Of a stretch of DNA of 64,000 nt, positions 29,199 through 37,266 are shown one piece after another (the stretch's first letter is position 1; each line of letters begins with the position of its first letter). The stretch comes from Pseudobdellovibrio exovorus JSS (GTDB lineage Bacteria > Bdellovibrionota > Bdellovibrionia > Bdellovibrionales > Bdellovibrionaceae), in the NCBI RefSeq assembly GCF_000348725.1, contig NC_020813.1:1588248-1652247 (forward strand), read 5' to 3'. The notes beneath the pieces were generated by a model that did not search any database, was not told the DNA's origin, and saw only the letters and a list, made by a program, of their open reading frames with translations. Position numbers and translations under genes: made by a program.

Positions 29199-29843
29199 AT
29201 GAAGATTTTGTTTTTCATTATCTTGGCTTCTTTATCTTTTACATTTTCTACAATTGAAGTCGAAGCTCGCGACAGTGCCTGTGGTAAAAAAAGCTGTCAG
29301 TGCGAGCATGAAAATGATGTCCTCACCACTGACGGAGAACCCGTTGACACAGAATACTCATGTCGTATTGCTCGCTGTGAGCAGCGCCGTGACCAAGCTG
29401 GTAATAAGAAATTCTGCTACTACTGTAAAGTTAAAGTTGGAAATAAAACTATTTATAAAGAATCTATTCCGGCAAGATTAGGAGCCAAAATCGGTTCTGG
29501 AGGCGATAGCTTAGGACTTGCTTCTTCACGTGTTATCAGAGGCTACTTCAGCGATTTCCATGACTCGTTTAAACAGGCTATTTTTGACTCTAGAGTTTCT
29601 GGGTATAAGTTAAAACCAGAAACACAGAACTACTTTCAAGGACTCGCTGATACTAAACGTGAAAATATCCGCAGAGCCACGACACCACAAAACGAAGAAC
29701 AGCGCATTCGCTTTTGCCGTCTTGGAATCATTTCCGATCCCTCTTTATGCGATGACACCTCTGAGGAAAGCTCTGACACAAGCCGTGAACCTACAAATGA
29801 CGACAGCGATGATTCGGAAGGTTTGGATGATGGTGAGGAGTAA
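29199..29843 (+). CDS. secreted cysteine-rich protein with acidic tail
   Basis: The product has 214 residues: a signal peptide to about residue 23, a Cys-rich region (CGKKSCQCEHE, YSCRIARCEQ, KFCYYCKVK), a middle alpha segment, and a strongly acidic Ser/Asp/Glu tail (SDTSREPTNDDSDDSEG). GGGGGA precedes ATG at 29199. The next gene starts 27 bp later, so the two likely form an operon with the HExxH protein. No family recognised. Confidence 0.6.
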   Translation: MKILFFIILASLSFTFSTIEVEARDSACGKKSCQCEHENDVLTTDGEPVDTEYSCRIARCEQRRDQAGNKKFCYYCKVKVGNKTIYKESIPARLGAKIGSGGDSLGLASSRVIRGYFSDFHDSFKQAIFDSRVSGYKLKPETQNYFQGLADTKRENIRRATTPQNEEQRIRFCRLGIISDPSLCDDTSEESSDTSREPTNDDSDDSEGLDDGEE

Positions 29844-29870
29844 AACCTCACATCCCAAATACATCACAAC

Positions 29871-30776
29871 ATGAAAATCAGCAGTTTACTGGCTCAACAT
29901 TCTGAATATACCAAAGAAGTCAGCTGCCTTTCCAATAGCTTAGGGGATGGATACCTCCTTCAACACAATCCCGTCTTTCGCCAGATTCGGCTTAAGACTT
30001 TGGAACTCGGATTCACCTATAGTACCAATGTCAGCTCAGCCTATCAGGCTTTCCCTATGGGACAGCTCGAAGAAATTCTAGTAAAAAAGTCTATCCCCTA
30101 CGTCGATAATGTCACCCCTTTAGAAGAATTAAATGCTCGTACCTCTTCCCAATTGGATTGGGATCATGTGGTTGATAATCTTAGGCCCAACTATGTTTTT
30201 CACGAGTCCTGTCACGCGATAGCAAGGTCTTTAGCTACTCGCCCTATTTCGTCCTCAATCGATGAGGCCAAAATCCAAATTACACAAATGCTGATTGAGG
30301 AATCTTTTGCTAATACCTGTGAATTTTTCGCCATTGCTGAAGCTCACGAGGTAATTCACCGCACTTTCTTAGAAATGAACTCTTACTTCACTGTTTTTGA
30401 AGACCGGACTCATTTGAAAAAAGCGATTCAGAAGCATGGCGCGAGACCACTTTTTCATTTTATGCTACTTTGCTATTTGCATAGTAATTTCTTAAACGAG
30501 CAAATCGGCGAAAATGACTTTAAAAGGTTCTACTCTTTGAGCCATTTAGAACCGGACAAGTCCGACCATAAGGCCTTAAAAGTCCTCAGTGAAAATGCAT
30601 TCGCTTTGAACCCGCGCTTTCGTTACACCACAACCGAAATGTATTTGCACCTCAATGGGATTCACACTACAGTGACGCAAGCACTGGGCTTTGATTATAT
30701 CAAACTGATTGAAACTCATGAGGGCCTGAAGCAGAATCTACAGCAGTTATCGCATCTGATTGGCGACAATTACTAA
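29871..30776 (+). CDS. putative zinc metalloprotease-like protein (HExxH)
   Basis: The product has 301 residues with no signal peptide. A zinc-binding HExxH motif is seen at 111-115 (FHESCHAIA), and an EESFANTCEFFA helix about 28 residues later may give the third, glutamate ligand (Glu143/144) as in gluzincins. I do not recognise the family, and protease activity is unproven. It sits between a secreted Cys-rich protein and an S4-domain protein on the same strand. Confidence 0.5.
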   Translation: MKISSLLAQHSEYTKEVSCLSNSLGDGYLLQHNPVFRQIRLKTLELGFTYSTNVSSAYQAFPMGQLEEILVKKSIPYVDNVTPLEELNARTSSQLDWDHVVDNLRPNYVFHESCHAIARSLATRPISSSIDEAKIQITQMLIEESFANTCEFFAIAEAHEVIHRTFLEMNSYFTVFEDRTHLKKAIQKHGARPLFHFMLLCYLHSNFLNEQIGENDFKRFYSLSHLEPDKSDHKALKVLSENAFALNPRFRYTTTEMYLHLNGIHTTVTQALGFDYIKLIETHEGLKQNLQQLSHLIGDNY

Positions 30777-30797
30777 AAAGAACGTACGGAGAATAAA

Positions 30798-31070
30798 ATG
30801 AAAGACAACATCCCACCACAACCAGCCAATTCATTCCGTATTACACTTGAGCTTTTTCGCGCTGAAAAACGCCTCGATAATGTTTTGTTACTGGCGATCA
30901 AACAACAAAATGAAAACCTAGATCTTCGCGAAATTTCCCGTTCGGCTTACAAAGAGCTATTCAACGAGGGTAAAATCCAAATCAAAGGGCAAAAAGCACG
31001 TCCGTCTTCCGCTGTTGCTAAAGGGATCACTTACGTTGATATTTTAGGTTTTAAACAGAAACGCTCGTAA
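30798..31070 (+). CDS. S4-like RNA-binding domain protein
   Basis: The product has 90 residues, nearly all one S4-type motif: EKRLDNVLLLAI, then ISRSAYKELFNEGKIQIKGQKARPSSAVAKG, the helix-turn-strand pattern of S4 domains in RluB, YbcJ and RqcH-partner proteins. It would bind structured RNA, perhaps the ribosome. Shine-Dalgarno ACGGAG precedes the ATG; 21 bp from the preceding gene. Confidence 0.65.
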   Translation: MKDNIPPQPANSFRITLELFRAEKRLDNVLLLAIKQQNENLDLREISRSAYKELFNEGKIQIKGQKARPSSAVAKGITYVDILGFKQKRS

Positions 31071-31115
31071 GAACGCCTGCTGCTGGCGAACTTTTTTCTT
31101 TCAAATCTGTTGAAA

Positions 31116-31556
31116 CTATTTCGGACAGTTTTTAATCCACTGGCCTGACAGTTTAAATTCCGCAATGGCCGGAAGAACTTGTTTCAAAGTTCCACTGGCT
31201 TCACCTGCAAGGTCATAGCTTTTACGGGTAAAGCTCCCCTGCAATTTTCCACTGGCTGTGAAGTTTTGATTTTCGCAGTTAATCCCTGCATCTAGTTTTT
31301 GATTTTTAACATTCCATTTAGTTAAAGAGCAGCCGTGTTTCTTCAGCTCTTTTTCAATAGACGCCTTCGCATCTTTTGCCTGCACAGCACTGAAACACTC
31401 CTCCGCATCCGAAGATGGCAGAGGGAGCTTATTAACACTCACACTCTCTTTTGTTTTCCAAAGTCCTGCTTCGAAGGATTGGGCGAAAGAAAAAAATGGT
31501 ACTATGAGGAAGATCGTAAAAAATGATAATTGTAATTGGCTCAACAAATTTTTCAT
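31116..31556 (-). CDS. secreted DUF3617-family protein
   Basis: The product has 146 residues with a signal peptide cleaved after SFA (about residue 25). The start of the mature part (FEAGLWKTKESVSV), four conserved cysteines (ECFSA, HGCSL, INCEN, NCPK) and the beta-rich SGKLQGSFTRKSYDLAGEASG pattern match DUF3617, a periplasmic family of unknown function. It converges with the S4 gene. Confidence 0.75.
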   Translation of the reverse strand: MKNLLSQLQLSFFTIFLIVPFFSFAQSFEAGLWKTKESVSVNKLPLPSSDAEECFSAVQAKDAKASIEKELKKHGCSLTKWNVKNQKLDAGINCENQNFTASGKLQGSFTRKSYDLAGEASGTLKQVLPAIAEFKLSGQWIKNCPK

Positions 31557-31627
31557 CTCTTACAGACTAACAGTTTCATTAAAATACTGCTAGTCCCATA
31601 AATCCTCATTCACTAGACTCTGTAGGT

Positions 31628-32083
31628 CTAGACAGCGACAGCCGTGAGTTTCGCTGTCGTCGTCGCCGCCATTTCAATATCAGCAACAAATCCTACAGCC
31701 GCTTGAAAATCACGTTCATTTGCATGTAAATTTACATTGATTTCGACTTTACTTGATCCAAAAAATACTTGCGCTCGTTTTGTACGGTGCCATGTATATA
31801 AAAACACTCCACCTAGAATTAATAAGAATGCCATCACAGCAGCGCTATCCTTACCACCCATCATTAAAGAGAATATTGCGAGCACTATCGCCGCAAATCC
31901 AGCGATTAACATCCATGTGTATGAAACCTTACCAACAGTGGCCCCTTGAAATTGGTGCAGAGGAAAACCACGATACTCTGATAAACCTCCGACCTCGATA
32001 TGTCTCCAGACTCTTTTGTTAGTCAAAACACAATCTTTCCAAGTTCTAATAATTTCTTCACCTTCAAATAGTTCTTTTTTCAT
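31628..32083 (-). CDS. membrane protein with PH-like flanking region
   Basis: The product has 151 residues. An N-terminal ~45-residue part resembles the first strands of bacterial PH domains (LFEGEEIIRTWKDCVLTNKRVW). Two transmembrane helices follow (about 60-100), then a short beta-like segment. Function unknown. AAAAGGGG precedes ATG at 32083. Confidence 0.6.
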   Translation of the reverse strand: MKKELFEGEEIIRTWKDCVLTNKRVWRHIEVGGLSEYRGFPLHQFQGATVGKVSYTWMLIAGFAAIVLAIFSLMMGGKDSAAVMAFLLILGGVFLYTWHRTKRAQVFFGSSKVEINVNLHANERDFQAAVGFVADIEMAATTTAKLTAVAV

Positions 32084-32194
32084 TTTATCCCCTTTTAAGT
32101 AAGTCCTGAATATATAAACAATAAATAGTGTTGACAACATTTCACTTATACGAGATCTGTTTCTTTTAATAAAAACAAAGGCTAGAAAACACCA

Positions 32195-32407
32195 ATGAAC
32201 GTATTATTAATTCTGAGTTTCTCTCTGTTTTTTAGTTTCACGGCGCAGACCTCTTACGCCTTTACACAGAACTCCAATAGCTCTACCCGAGCGACCGCAC
32301 AGTACTGTTGTAAAGTATGTGACAAGGGCAAAGCCTGCGGGAATAGCTGTATTGCTCGCTCGAAGCGCTGTCACAAACCTGCGGGTTGTGCTTGTCAGAA
32401 AAGATAA
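32195..32407 (+). CDS. small secreted cysteine-rich protein
   Basis: The product has 70 residues: a signal peptide to about residue 22, then a compact domain with eight cysteines (YCCKVCDKGKACGNSCI, RCHKPAGCACQ). The CxxC-x(5)-C-x3-C-x7-C pattern is shared by a family of short exported proteins found in many Gram-negatives; function unknown, with metal binding or a disulfide-rich fold likely. Confidence 0.7.
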   Translation: MNVLLILSFSLFFSFTAQTSYAFTQNSNSSTRATAQYCCKVCDKGKACGNSCIARSKRCHKPAGCACQKR

Positions 32408-32560
32408 TTTAAATTTATTTCTATATCTCAAAAGAGTGTCCCAAAGTTCCACTTTCTTTCATTAGAATCATTCCTGTGCTATTCTTGCCTCTGGAATACA
32501 TATTGCTTCTTTACATAAAGACTAAAGAATTAAAGACTCAAAGGACTTATGAGGTAATTT

Positions 32561-32914
32561 ATGTCTGCAAAAATAAATCTGATTTTTTTCGCTCTGCTCA
32601 CTGTGTTTTTGAGTGCATGTAGCACAGTAGAGTTTGTTCGCAAAGATACCGCTCCGACTCGTCAAGGTGTTGTTCGCTACTACCCTACCGATGATGCCGA
32701 ACGAGAAGCCAAATATCGCGCCGATCTTAATAAAAAAGCTACAGAGTTCTGTGGTGGAGACTTCAAAATCACACGGGAATATCAAGCACTCGAAGAAGGT
32801 CGTTCATCCACAGGCATTAGTACCGGTTTCGGTGTGGGCGCTGGTGCTATATTTGTCGGTGGTTCTAATCGCGGTAGCACGATGTACAACTATGTCGAAT
32901 TCAGCTGTCTGTAG
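32561..32914 (+). CDS. small lipoprotein with glycine-rich segment
   Basis: The product has 117 residues with lipobox FLSAC (Cys about 20). The mature part has a short acidic region, a single Cys pair (EFCGGD, EFSCL) and a glycine-rich hydrophobic stretch near the end (TGISTGFGVGAGAIFVGG). GAGG precedes the ATG. No family recognised; outer-membrane location is inferred from the lipobox. Confidence 0.65.
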   Translation: MSAKINLIFFALLTVFLSACSTVEFVRKDTAPTRQGVVRYYPTDDAEREAKYRADLNKKATEFCGGDFKITREYQALEEGRSSTGISTGFGVGAGAIFVGGSNRGSTMYNYVEFSCL

Positions 32915-32934
32915 GTAAAGCCAAAGTAAAGTTT

Positions 32935-33399
32935 ATGCATAAAAAAGTTTTAATGGTCTGTTTAGGTAACATCTGTCGTTCGCCATCTGCCGAGGCTATC
33001 TTGCGCCATCAGGCGCAGGAACTAGGATTAGATATCGAGGTGGACTCTGCAGGAACCGCTGGCTATCATACCGGAGAGCGCTCGGACCCTCGTTCTATCC
33101 ATCATGCTGAAAAGCGTGGTTATCAAATGACCCACCTTGCAAGGCAAATCACGCAAGCAGACTTTAAAAAATTTGACCATATCTTAGTAATGGACCAATC
33201 CAATTTCACCAATGTATCCAAAATAGCTCCGAAAGAGCTGGCCCATAAAGTTGAACTGATCAGTCATTATGACCCTAAAAAAGAAATCACCCATATCCCC
33301 GATCCTTACTACGAAGGCCCCGAGGAGTTTGAAAAGGTTTTAGATTATTTAGAGGTCTGTGTGGCGGGGTTTTTGAAGCAGGCCCTACCGAAAGAATAA
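32935..33399 (+). CDS. low-molecular-weight protein tyrosine phosphatase
   Basis: The product has 154 residues. The P-loop VCLGNICRS gives the family C(X)5R motif with nucleophile Cys9 and Arg15. The acid Asp is in IPDPYYEG near the C-terminus. These enzymes dephosphorylate tyrosine-kinase substrates, often in exopolysaccharide control, or act as arsenate reductases; the DPYY form favours the phosphatase. The gene starts 20 bp after the lipoprotein gene. Confidence 0.92.
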   Translation: MHKKVLMVCLGNICRSPSAEAILRHQAQELGLDIEVDSAGTAGYHTGERSDPRSIHHAEKRGYQMTHLARQITQADFKKFDHILVMDQSNFTNVSKIAPKELAHKVELISHYDPKKEITHIPDPYYEGPEEFEKVLDYLEVCVAGFLKQALPKE

Positions 33400-33458
33400 T
33401 CTGCCTACTAATCACTATTTAGCTGGCGTAGCTAAATTAATGTGTTAATCCTACGCCC

Positions 33459-33632
33459 ATGAAAAAGAAAGCTAACAAACCCAATCTTCTGGTTGAACTC
33501 ACCAATCGCAAAATGGAAGCCCAAAAAGCCGGTGGAAATTCTGAGACTTTTGGTAAATTCAAGCCGAGCAAGCCACGGAATCTGAATAATTCCAATGTTG
33601 GTCCGTCTTGGGGTGGACGAAAAGGGAACTAG
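33459..33632 (+). CDS. short basic hypothetical protein
   Basis: This 57-residue reading frame begins MKKKANKPNLLVELTNRKM and ends GPSWGGRKGN. It is rich in Lys, Asn and Gly with no membrane segment. The codon content and clear start and stop in an otherwise gene-free gap support it, but there is no strong Shine-Dalgarno. It could bind nucleic acid; function unknown. Confidence 0.5.
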   Translation: MKKKANKPNLLVELTNRKMEAQKAGGNSETFGKFKPSKPRNLNNSNVGPSWGGRKGN

Positions 33633-33641
33633 TTTTTAGTT

Positions 33642-33677
33642 CTCAAAAAAAAAGAGGCTAAATTAGTTAGCCTCTTT
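33642..33677 (-). terminator. strong terminator of the 33700 gene
   Basis: An 11-bp perfect stem (33651-33661 with 33667-33677) and 5-nt loop is followed, on the minus strand, by a run of nine T. It lies 23 bp after the stop of the minus-strand gene. Confidence 0.9.
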
Positions 33678-33699
33678 CAATCAGAATATTCTATTCAAA

Positions 33700-34116
33700 C
33701 TATTGAATCAGATCAGCACTTAAAATTAAACCGCGAGCTTTGATTGTATCGCCATAGCAGTTTTCAGCTTGGTTTGCTTTCGAGTGGTATTCACCGTCGA
33801 AAACAAACTTTTTACTTCCTTCGAACATCAACCAGTGACATTGAATGTCCTTGTTAAACATCACTTCTGTCATTCCCACTTCATTAGCGCCTACCGGATA
33901 GTACAATAGGTATTCATTTTTAGAACTGTTTGTGTAGTAAGCTCCCATAGGTTGGCCCATGCTTTCTACAACTTGTTTTGGTGTTTTCCCTTTTTGTTGG
34001 GCAGCAGTTCGCGCAAACGTATTACCATCCGAGTAACCTTTGTATTTTGCACTGGCGCAACCAACTGCTACTGATAAAACACTCGCTGCTAAAGTTAATT
34101 TGATTAAAGCTTTCAA
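33700..34116 (-). CDS. putative lipoprotein
   Basis: The product has 138 residues. The signal sequence ends in LSVAVGC (lipobox, Cys about 20). The mature part contains a SmpA/OmlA-like stretch (GKTPKQVVESMGQPMGAYY) and a strand-rich remainder with two cysteines. AAAGGAG precedes the ATG and a strong terminator follows, so it is monocistronic. It was probably exported to the outer membrane; function unknown. Confidence 0.7.
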   Translation of the reverse strand: MKALIKLTLAASVLSVAVGCASAKYKGYSDGNTFARTAAQQKGKTPKQVVESMGQPMGAYYTNSSKNEYLLYYPVGANEVGMTEVMFNKDIQCHWLMFEGSKKFVFDGEYHSKANQAENCYGDTIKARGLILSADLIQ

Positions 34117-34257
34117 GACATTCTCCTTTGTTATTGCACTTGAATATCCCCATACTAAACATTGCTTTTTGTTTGTGAAATGGTTTTTTATTTAGAGCTT
34201 TTTAGCTGGGACGTAAGTCGGGAGATGCTTGGTTTTGACTCAGAAGTAATGCTGGAT

Positions 34258-34983
34258 TTACTTGAAATACCGATTCGTCGCCATCATGCGGATGTTACTT
34301 GTTGTGTTCACCGATGGAGAGTGCAGCACTCTTAAATCCATTACAAAAACATCCCCTGCACGGCCGGACATCTCGACAATCTGGATCGGAATCCCTTCTA
34401 CAACCTGCGGTTTTAAATACTTCTCGGGCATTAAGGCAAAATCAGATCTTTTCTTAAGAATACCGTGGGCGTTATCTTCATAGGATACGTAATGCAATCT
34501 ATGGGAGCCAGCCAAAGCCAGTGTGGCCCCGCCCCGAGGCAGCACATCGTCTATCAAAACAAATGCCTGCAGGCCGGGAATCTGATCCCTCTTCGGAACA
34601 GCCAGATCCAGATGCCAATTCAGATTTTCTACAGACCAATCTGTTTTATGAGAAAACGACAACAGAATTTGCGCGCTTGGCTGTGAAGGTTTTAGTTTTG
34701 ACCCGGCCAATTCTTCCATAGTGGTCAGTAGCTCTTTAGAAAACAATTCGTCTACTTCTTTTCTGGGGCCCACCATCTGACTCAGTCGATTTGTCTGCTG
34801 AAACAGCGGAAGGCTTTGAAGTTTCGATGAAAGTACTTTCCCGCCTGCAATTAGATTCAATCTCTTTAGTTCAGATAGAATAGAATCACGTGCAGCCTTT
34901 ACAGACTTGTTCGACAGAAATCCTCGCAATGCCAGAATACCGTTGTCAGAGAATGATTTAGGATCTGATAGGTTGATAGTCAT
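34258..34983 (-). CDS. PhyH-family Fe(II)/2-oxoglutarate dioxygenase
   Basis: The product has 241 residues. The iron-binding H-x-D is in NWHLDLAVP and the distal His in LRVLHSPSVN, with a following Arg (NIRMMATNRYF) suited to 2-oxoglutarate. The N-terminal FSDNGILALRGFLS is typical of phytanoyl-CoA dioxygenase relatives. It would hydroxylate a small molecule or lipid, substrate unknown. Its ATG overlaps the stop of the methyltransferase gene in an ATGA, so the two are coupled. Confidence 0.82.
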   Translation of the reverse strand: MTINLSDPKSFSDNGILALRGFLSNKSVKAARDSILSELKRLNLIAGGKVLSSKLQSLPLFQQTNRLSQMVGPRKEVDELFSKELLTTMEELAGSKLKPSQPSAQILLSFSHKTDWSVENLNWHLDLAVPKRDQIPGLQAFVLIDDVLPRGGATLALAGSHRLHYVSYEDNAHGILKKRSDFALMPEKYLKPQVVEGIPIQIVEMSGRAGDVFVMDLRVLHSPSVNTTSNIRMMATNRYFK

Positions 34984-35621
34984 TTTACACTTTTCAGAAT
35001 AAAAATAATAGAAGTCGGAAGCCCTTCCCCTCTGGGTTCGATCAACTGGCAAAGCCTCAAATCAGATTTTTCAAATTCACTGATCCATGAACTTAACGTT
35101 CTACCATACCACGGCATGACATCTTTAAAATCCACAGACATTGTTTTAAAATCTTCAATAAACCAACCGTCTTGATACGTTGGCAACTTAAAGCACGGAT
35201 GGATCGTCTGAATAATAATTTTCCCTTCAGGCAAAAGAAATTCACTGACACTTTTTAAGGTGGAACTTATATCTTCATCTAAAAGCGAAAAGTTAAATAC
35301 AACGCCTTCGACTAAAGCATTCGGACGCCAGTTCTTACTTTTTAAATCATCGTATGAAACTGCTTCGAATAAATGCCCTGAACGTTCCTGAGCTTTTTTA
35401 ATAAGCCCTTCTGAACCGTCAATCCCCGTGTATTGGATGTCTTCAGGTAAAGACCTTGCTAACCAACCTTCACCACACCCCACATCAAGAACTGACTTTA
35501 ATTTATTGTCGCTGATGGCTTGGATAATGGCAGGATTTGTGATCTTACGGCTATCGATACCCATAGAATCAATAACCTGAACCCACTGCTCGACATTTTC
35601 GTTCCAGAAGTTGTTTTTCAT
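34980..35621 (-). CDS. class I SAM-dependent methyltransferase
   Basis: The product has 213 residues with Rossmann motif I (VLDVGCGEGWLARSL), motif II (YTGIDGS) and a later FNFSLLDE segment. The C-terminus (GLPTSIIFILK) is typical of small-molecule or UbiE/ubiquinone-like methyltransferases; the substrate is unknown. It is first in a two-gene unit with the PhyH dioxygenase. Confidence 0.85.
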   Translation of the reverse strand: MKNNFWNENVEQWVQVIDSMGIDSRKITNPAIIQAISDNKLKSVLDVGCGEGWLARSLPEDIQYTGIDGSEGLIKKAQERSGHLFEAVSYDDLKSKNWRPNALVEGVVFNFSLLDEDISSTLKSVSEFLLPEGKIIIQTIHPCFKLPTYQDGWFIEDFKTMSVDFKDVMPWYGRTLSSWISEFEKSDLRLCQLIEPRGEGLPTSIIFILKSVK

Positions 35622-35744
35622 ATATTAAGGTTAGTTCGATTTTTAACTTGGTGACAATGAAAAACAGACGATTTCAAGTCGCAATTGCCGCGACTTCAGG
35701 TCTACACGTTGATTAATTCAGACGATCTGTTTAAAATTCAACAA

Positions 35745-36293
35745 ATGAAATTATACCAAGCGCTTCTGCTAAGTCTTTTTTCTATATCATTGATCTCTTG
35801 TAAAAAGAAAGAAAGTCCCATGGAATACACACCCGTCCTATTTAAAAATCTTCCATTCGGAAGTTTGTCAAAAAGTGACTGTTCGCCTTTGGTTACTCAC
35901 GAGGACTCTAAAGCCTTTCTTATTCGTACTCCAGAGCAAATCAATCTTTCAGGTAACGAAAAACTTATTTTGCCGATTTGTGGTTATTATAATTTAGATA
36001 CGGTTTCAGTTCTTGAACAAAAAACATTTATTCACTTTAGAAAAACCCAAGTGAAAGAGGCTTTTCAGACACTTGAAGTGGTTCCCGAACGTGAACACGA
36101 AATTGAGGCACCAAGCCGCAACAAGCCTGTTGATTTAACTCTTTACAAAGGCCAGATGTCGACACTTTACTTTTATTTTGATCTTCAAAATTACTTACCG
36201 AACGACTTGCTGGATGGTGAATATGAAGTGTATGTTACCTGTGGAGAAAATGTTTCGAATACTTCTGTGGTTCAAGTCATCAGGACTAATTGA
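35745..36293 (+). CDS. putative lipoprotein
   Basis: The product has 182 residues. A short signal sequence ends in SLISC (Cys about 19) followed by a charged linker and a beta-rich mature domain (YNLDTVSVLEQKTFIHF; YKGQMSTLYFYFDLQ). ATG at 35745 gives a normal lipoprotein signal. It borders the AT-rich accessory island. No family recognised. Confidence 0.62.
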   Translation: MKLYQALLLSLFSISLISCKKKESPMEYTPVLFKNLPFGSLSKSDCSPLVTHEDSKAFLIRTPEQINLSGNEKLILPICGYYNLDTVSVLEQKTFIHFRKTQVKEAFQTLEVVPEREHEIEAPSRNKPVDLTLYKGQMSTLYFYFDLQNYLPNDLLDGEYEVYVTCGENVSNTSVVQVIRTN

Positions 36294-36394
36294 GACTTCT
36301 ACAAGAGTAACCATTACCAACATGGCTACTCTTTCTGTTTAATTAAACTCGCATATGAACTAAGCCGGGCGCGCAACACACTTTACAGATATGG

Positions 36395-36860
36395 TCAATA
36401 CACAGCGAAACGATCTTTCTTATACTTACCGTCTACGTATTTCTTGAATATTTCGTCCGAAGAGTCACCATCTATAGCTATAGAAATGTTCTCTAATATT
36501 CCTCGAATAATCAGTGCAGAGGGTCTATCGCGAATCCTGAACATAAACTTTGCAATGCCGCATGTGAATCTAATAAGCAATTCTCATAAATTTTATATAG
36601 AGTGTATTCTTTTTCAGTAAACTCAACTAGAAAGGCCGCAAAGCTCTTTCTAAGAGCTCGTGTAGCATGAAAAACTATGTCCAATACTGATCAAGCATAA
36701 ATTTAAACTCAGCATGATCGCAGCTTATGTTAGCGCTAATTATTTTTTTAATATTTTGTTTCAACTCATCTACACTTCTTAGGCTTTCACCATCCCAAAA
36801 CCGCGAGTTTAAAGTATCGATAACTTCTTTTGAGTACCTATTTTTAGTATCCATGATCAA
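36395..36860 (-). pseudogene. broken hypothetical gene with two apparent frameshifts
   Basis: Three minus-strand segments in three different frames read as one helical protein. Residues from 36854 run MDTKNRYSKEVIDTLNSRFW to a stop near 36675. The next frame is open from about 36690 (VFHATRALRKSFAAFLVEF) to a stop near 36520. The third frame is open from about 36535 (SALIIRGILENISIAIDG) to 36395. Each breaks off where the next continues, which suggests a decayed gene, or indels in the sequence. The original function is unknown. Confidence 0.42.
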
Positions 36861-36885
36861 CTAAATATTTTCTTTTAAAAATCCT

Positions 36886-37206
36886 TTACCGACGTACTTT
36901 TTTTAACGCACGAAGATAAATGATACGTTTTCTTAATGCAGTTTCGTTGCTCACTGTTTCACTAGGCACCGCGCCACCTTTTTCAATACCATATTGTTCA
37001 AATTGCTCTTTAACAGATTCATTGAAAATATTTTTATCGCAATCTGTACTCTCAATCTCTTCCGCAATAAGCATATCTATATTCTGCTCAAGCCAATTTG
37101 CCTGCAATAACTCACTCACTCTAGCCATATTTTTTTCTTCTCTTAAATCCTCTATTGAATTTTCTAAAAGTGAAATATACCTATCAATATCAATTAAAAC
37201 TATCAT
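36886..37206 (-). CDS. small acidic helical hypothetical protein
   Basis: The product has 106 residues, strongly charged and helical (RYISLLENSIEDLREEKNMA; LRKRIIYLRALKKVRR). It lies 60 bp downstream of the membrane protein gene on the same strand in the AT-rich island. No family recognised; a coiled-coil partner role is only a guess. Confidence 0.45.
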   Translation of the reverse strand: MIVLIDIDRYISLLENSIEDLREEKNMARVSELLQANWLEQNIDMLIAEEIESTDCDKNIFNESVKEQFEQYGIEKGGAVPSETVSNETALRKRIIYLRALKKVRR

Positions 37207-37266
37207 CCTTAATCCTTGCTAAAAAGCAGTTTAAATTGGTCCAAACATGTATTCGTAGCCAGTCCT

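Noticed and set aside
36294-36394. Duplicate of the tRNA-Asp 3' end as an attachment site
   Set aside because: I looked for the T-arm/acceptor sequence at the far border of the island and found no match.
36920-37222. 100-codon plus-strand frame opposite the island acidic protein
   Set aside because: It is Ser/Ile-rich, low in complexity and mirrors the minus-strand gene, which has the better composition.
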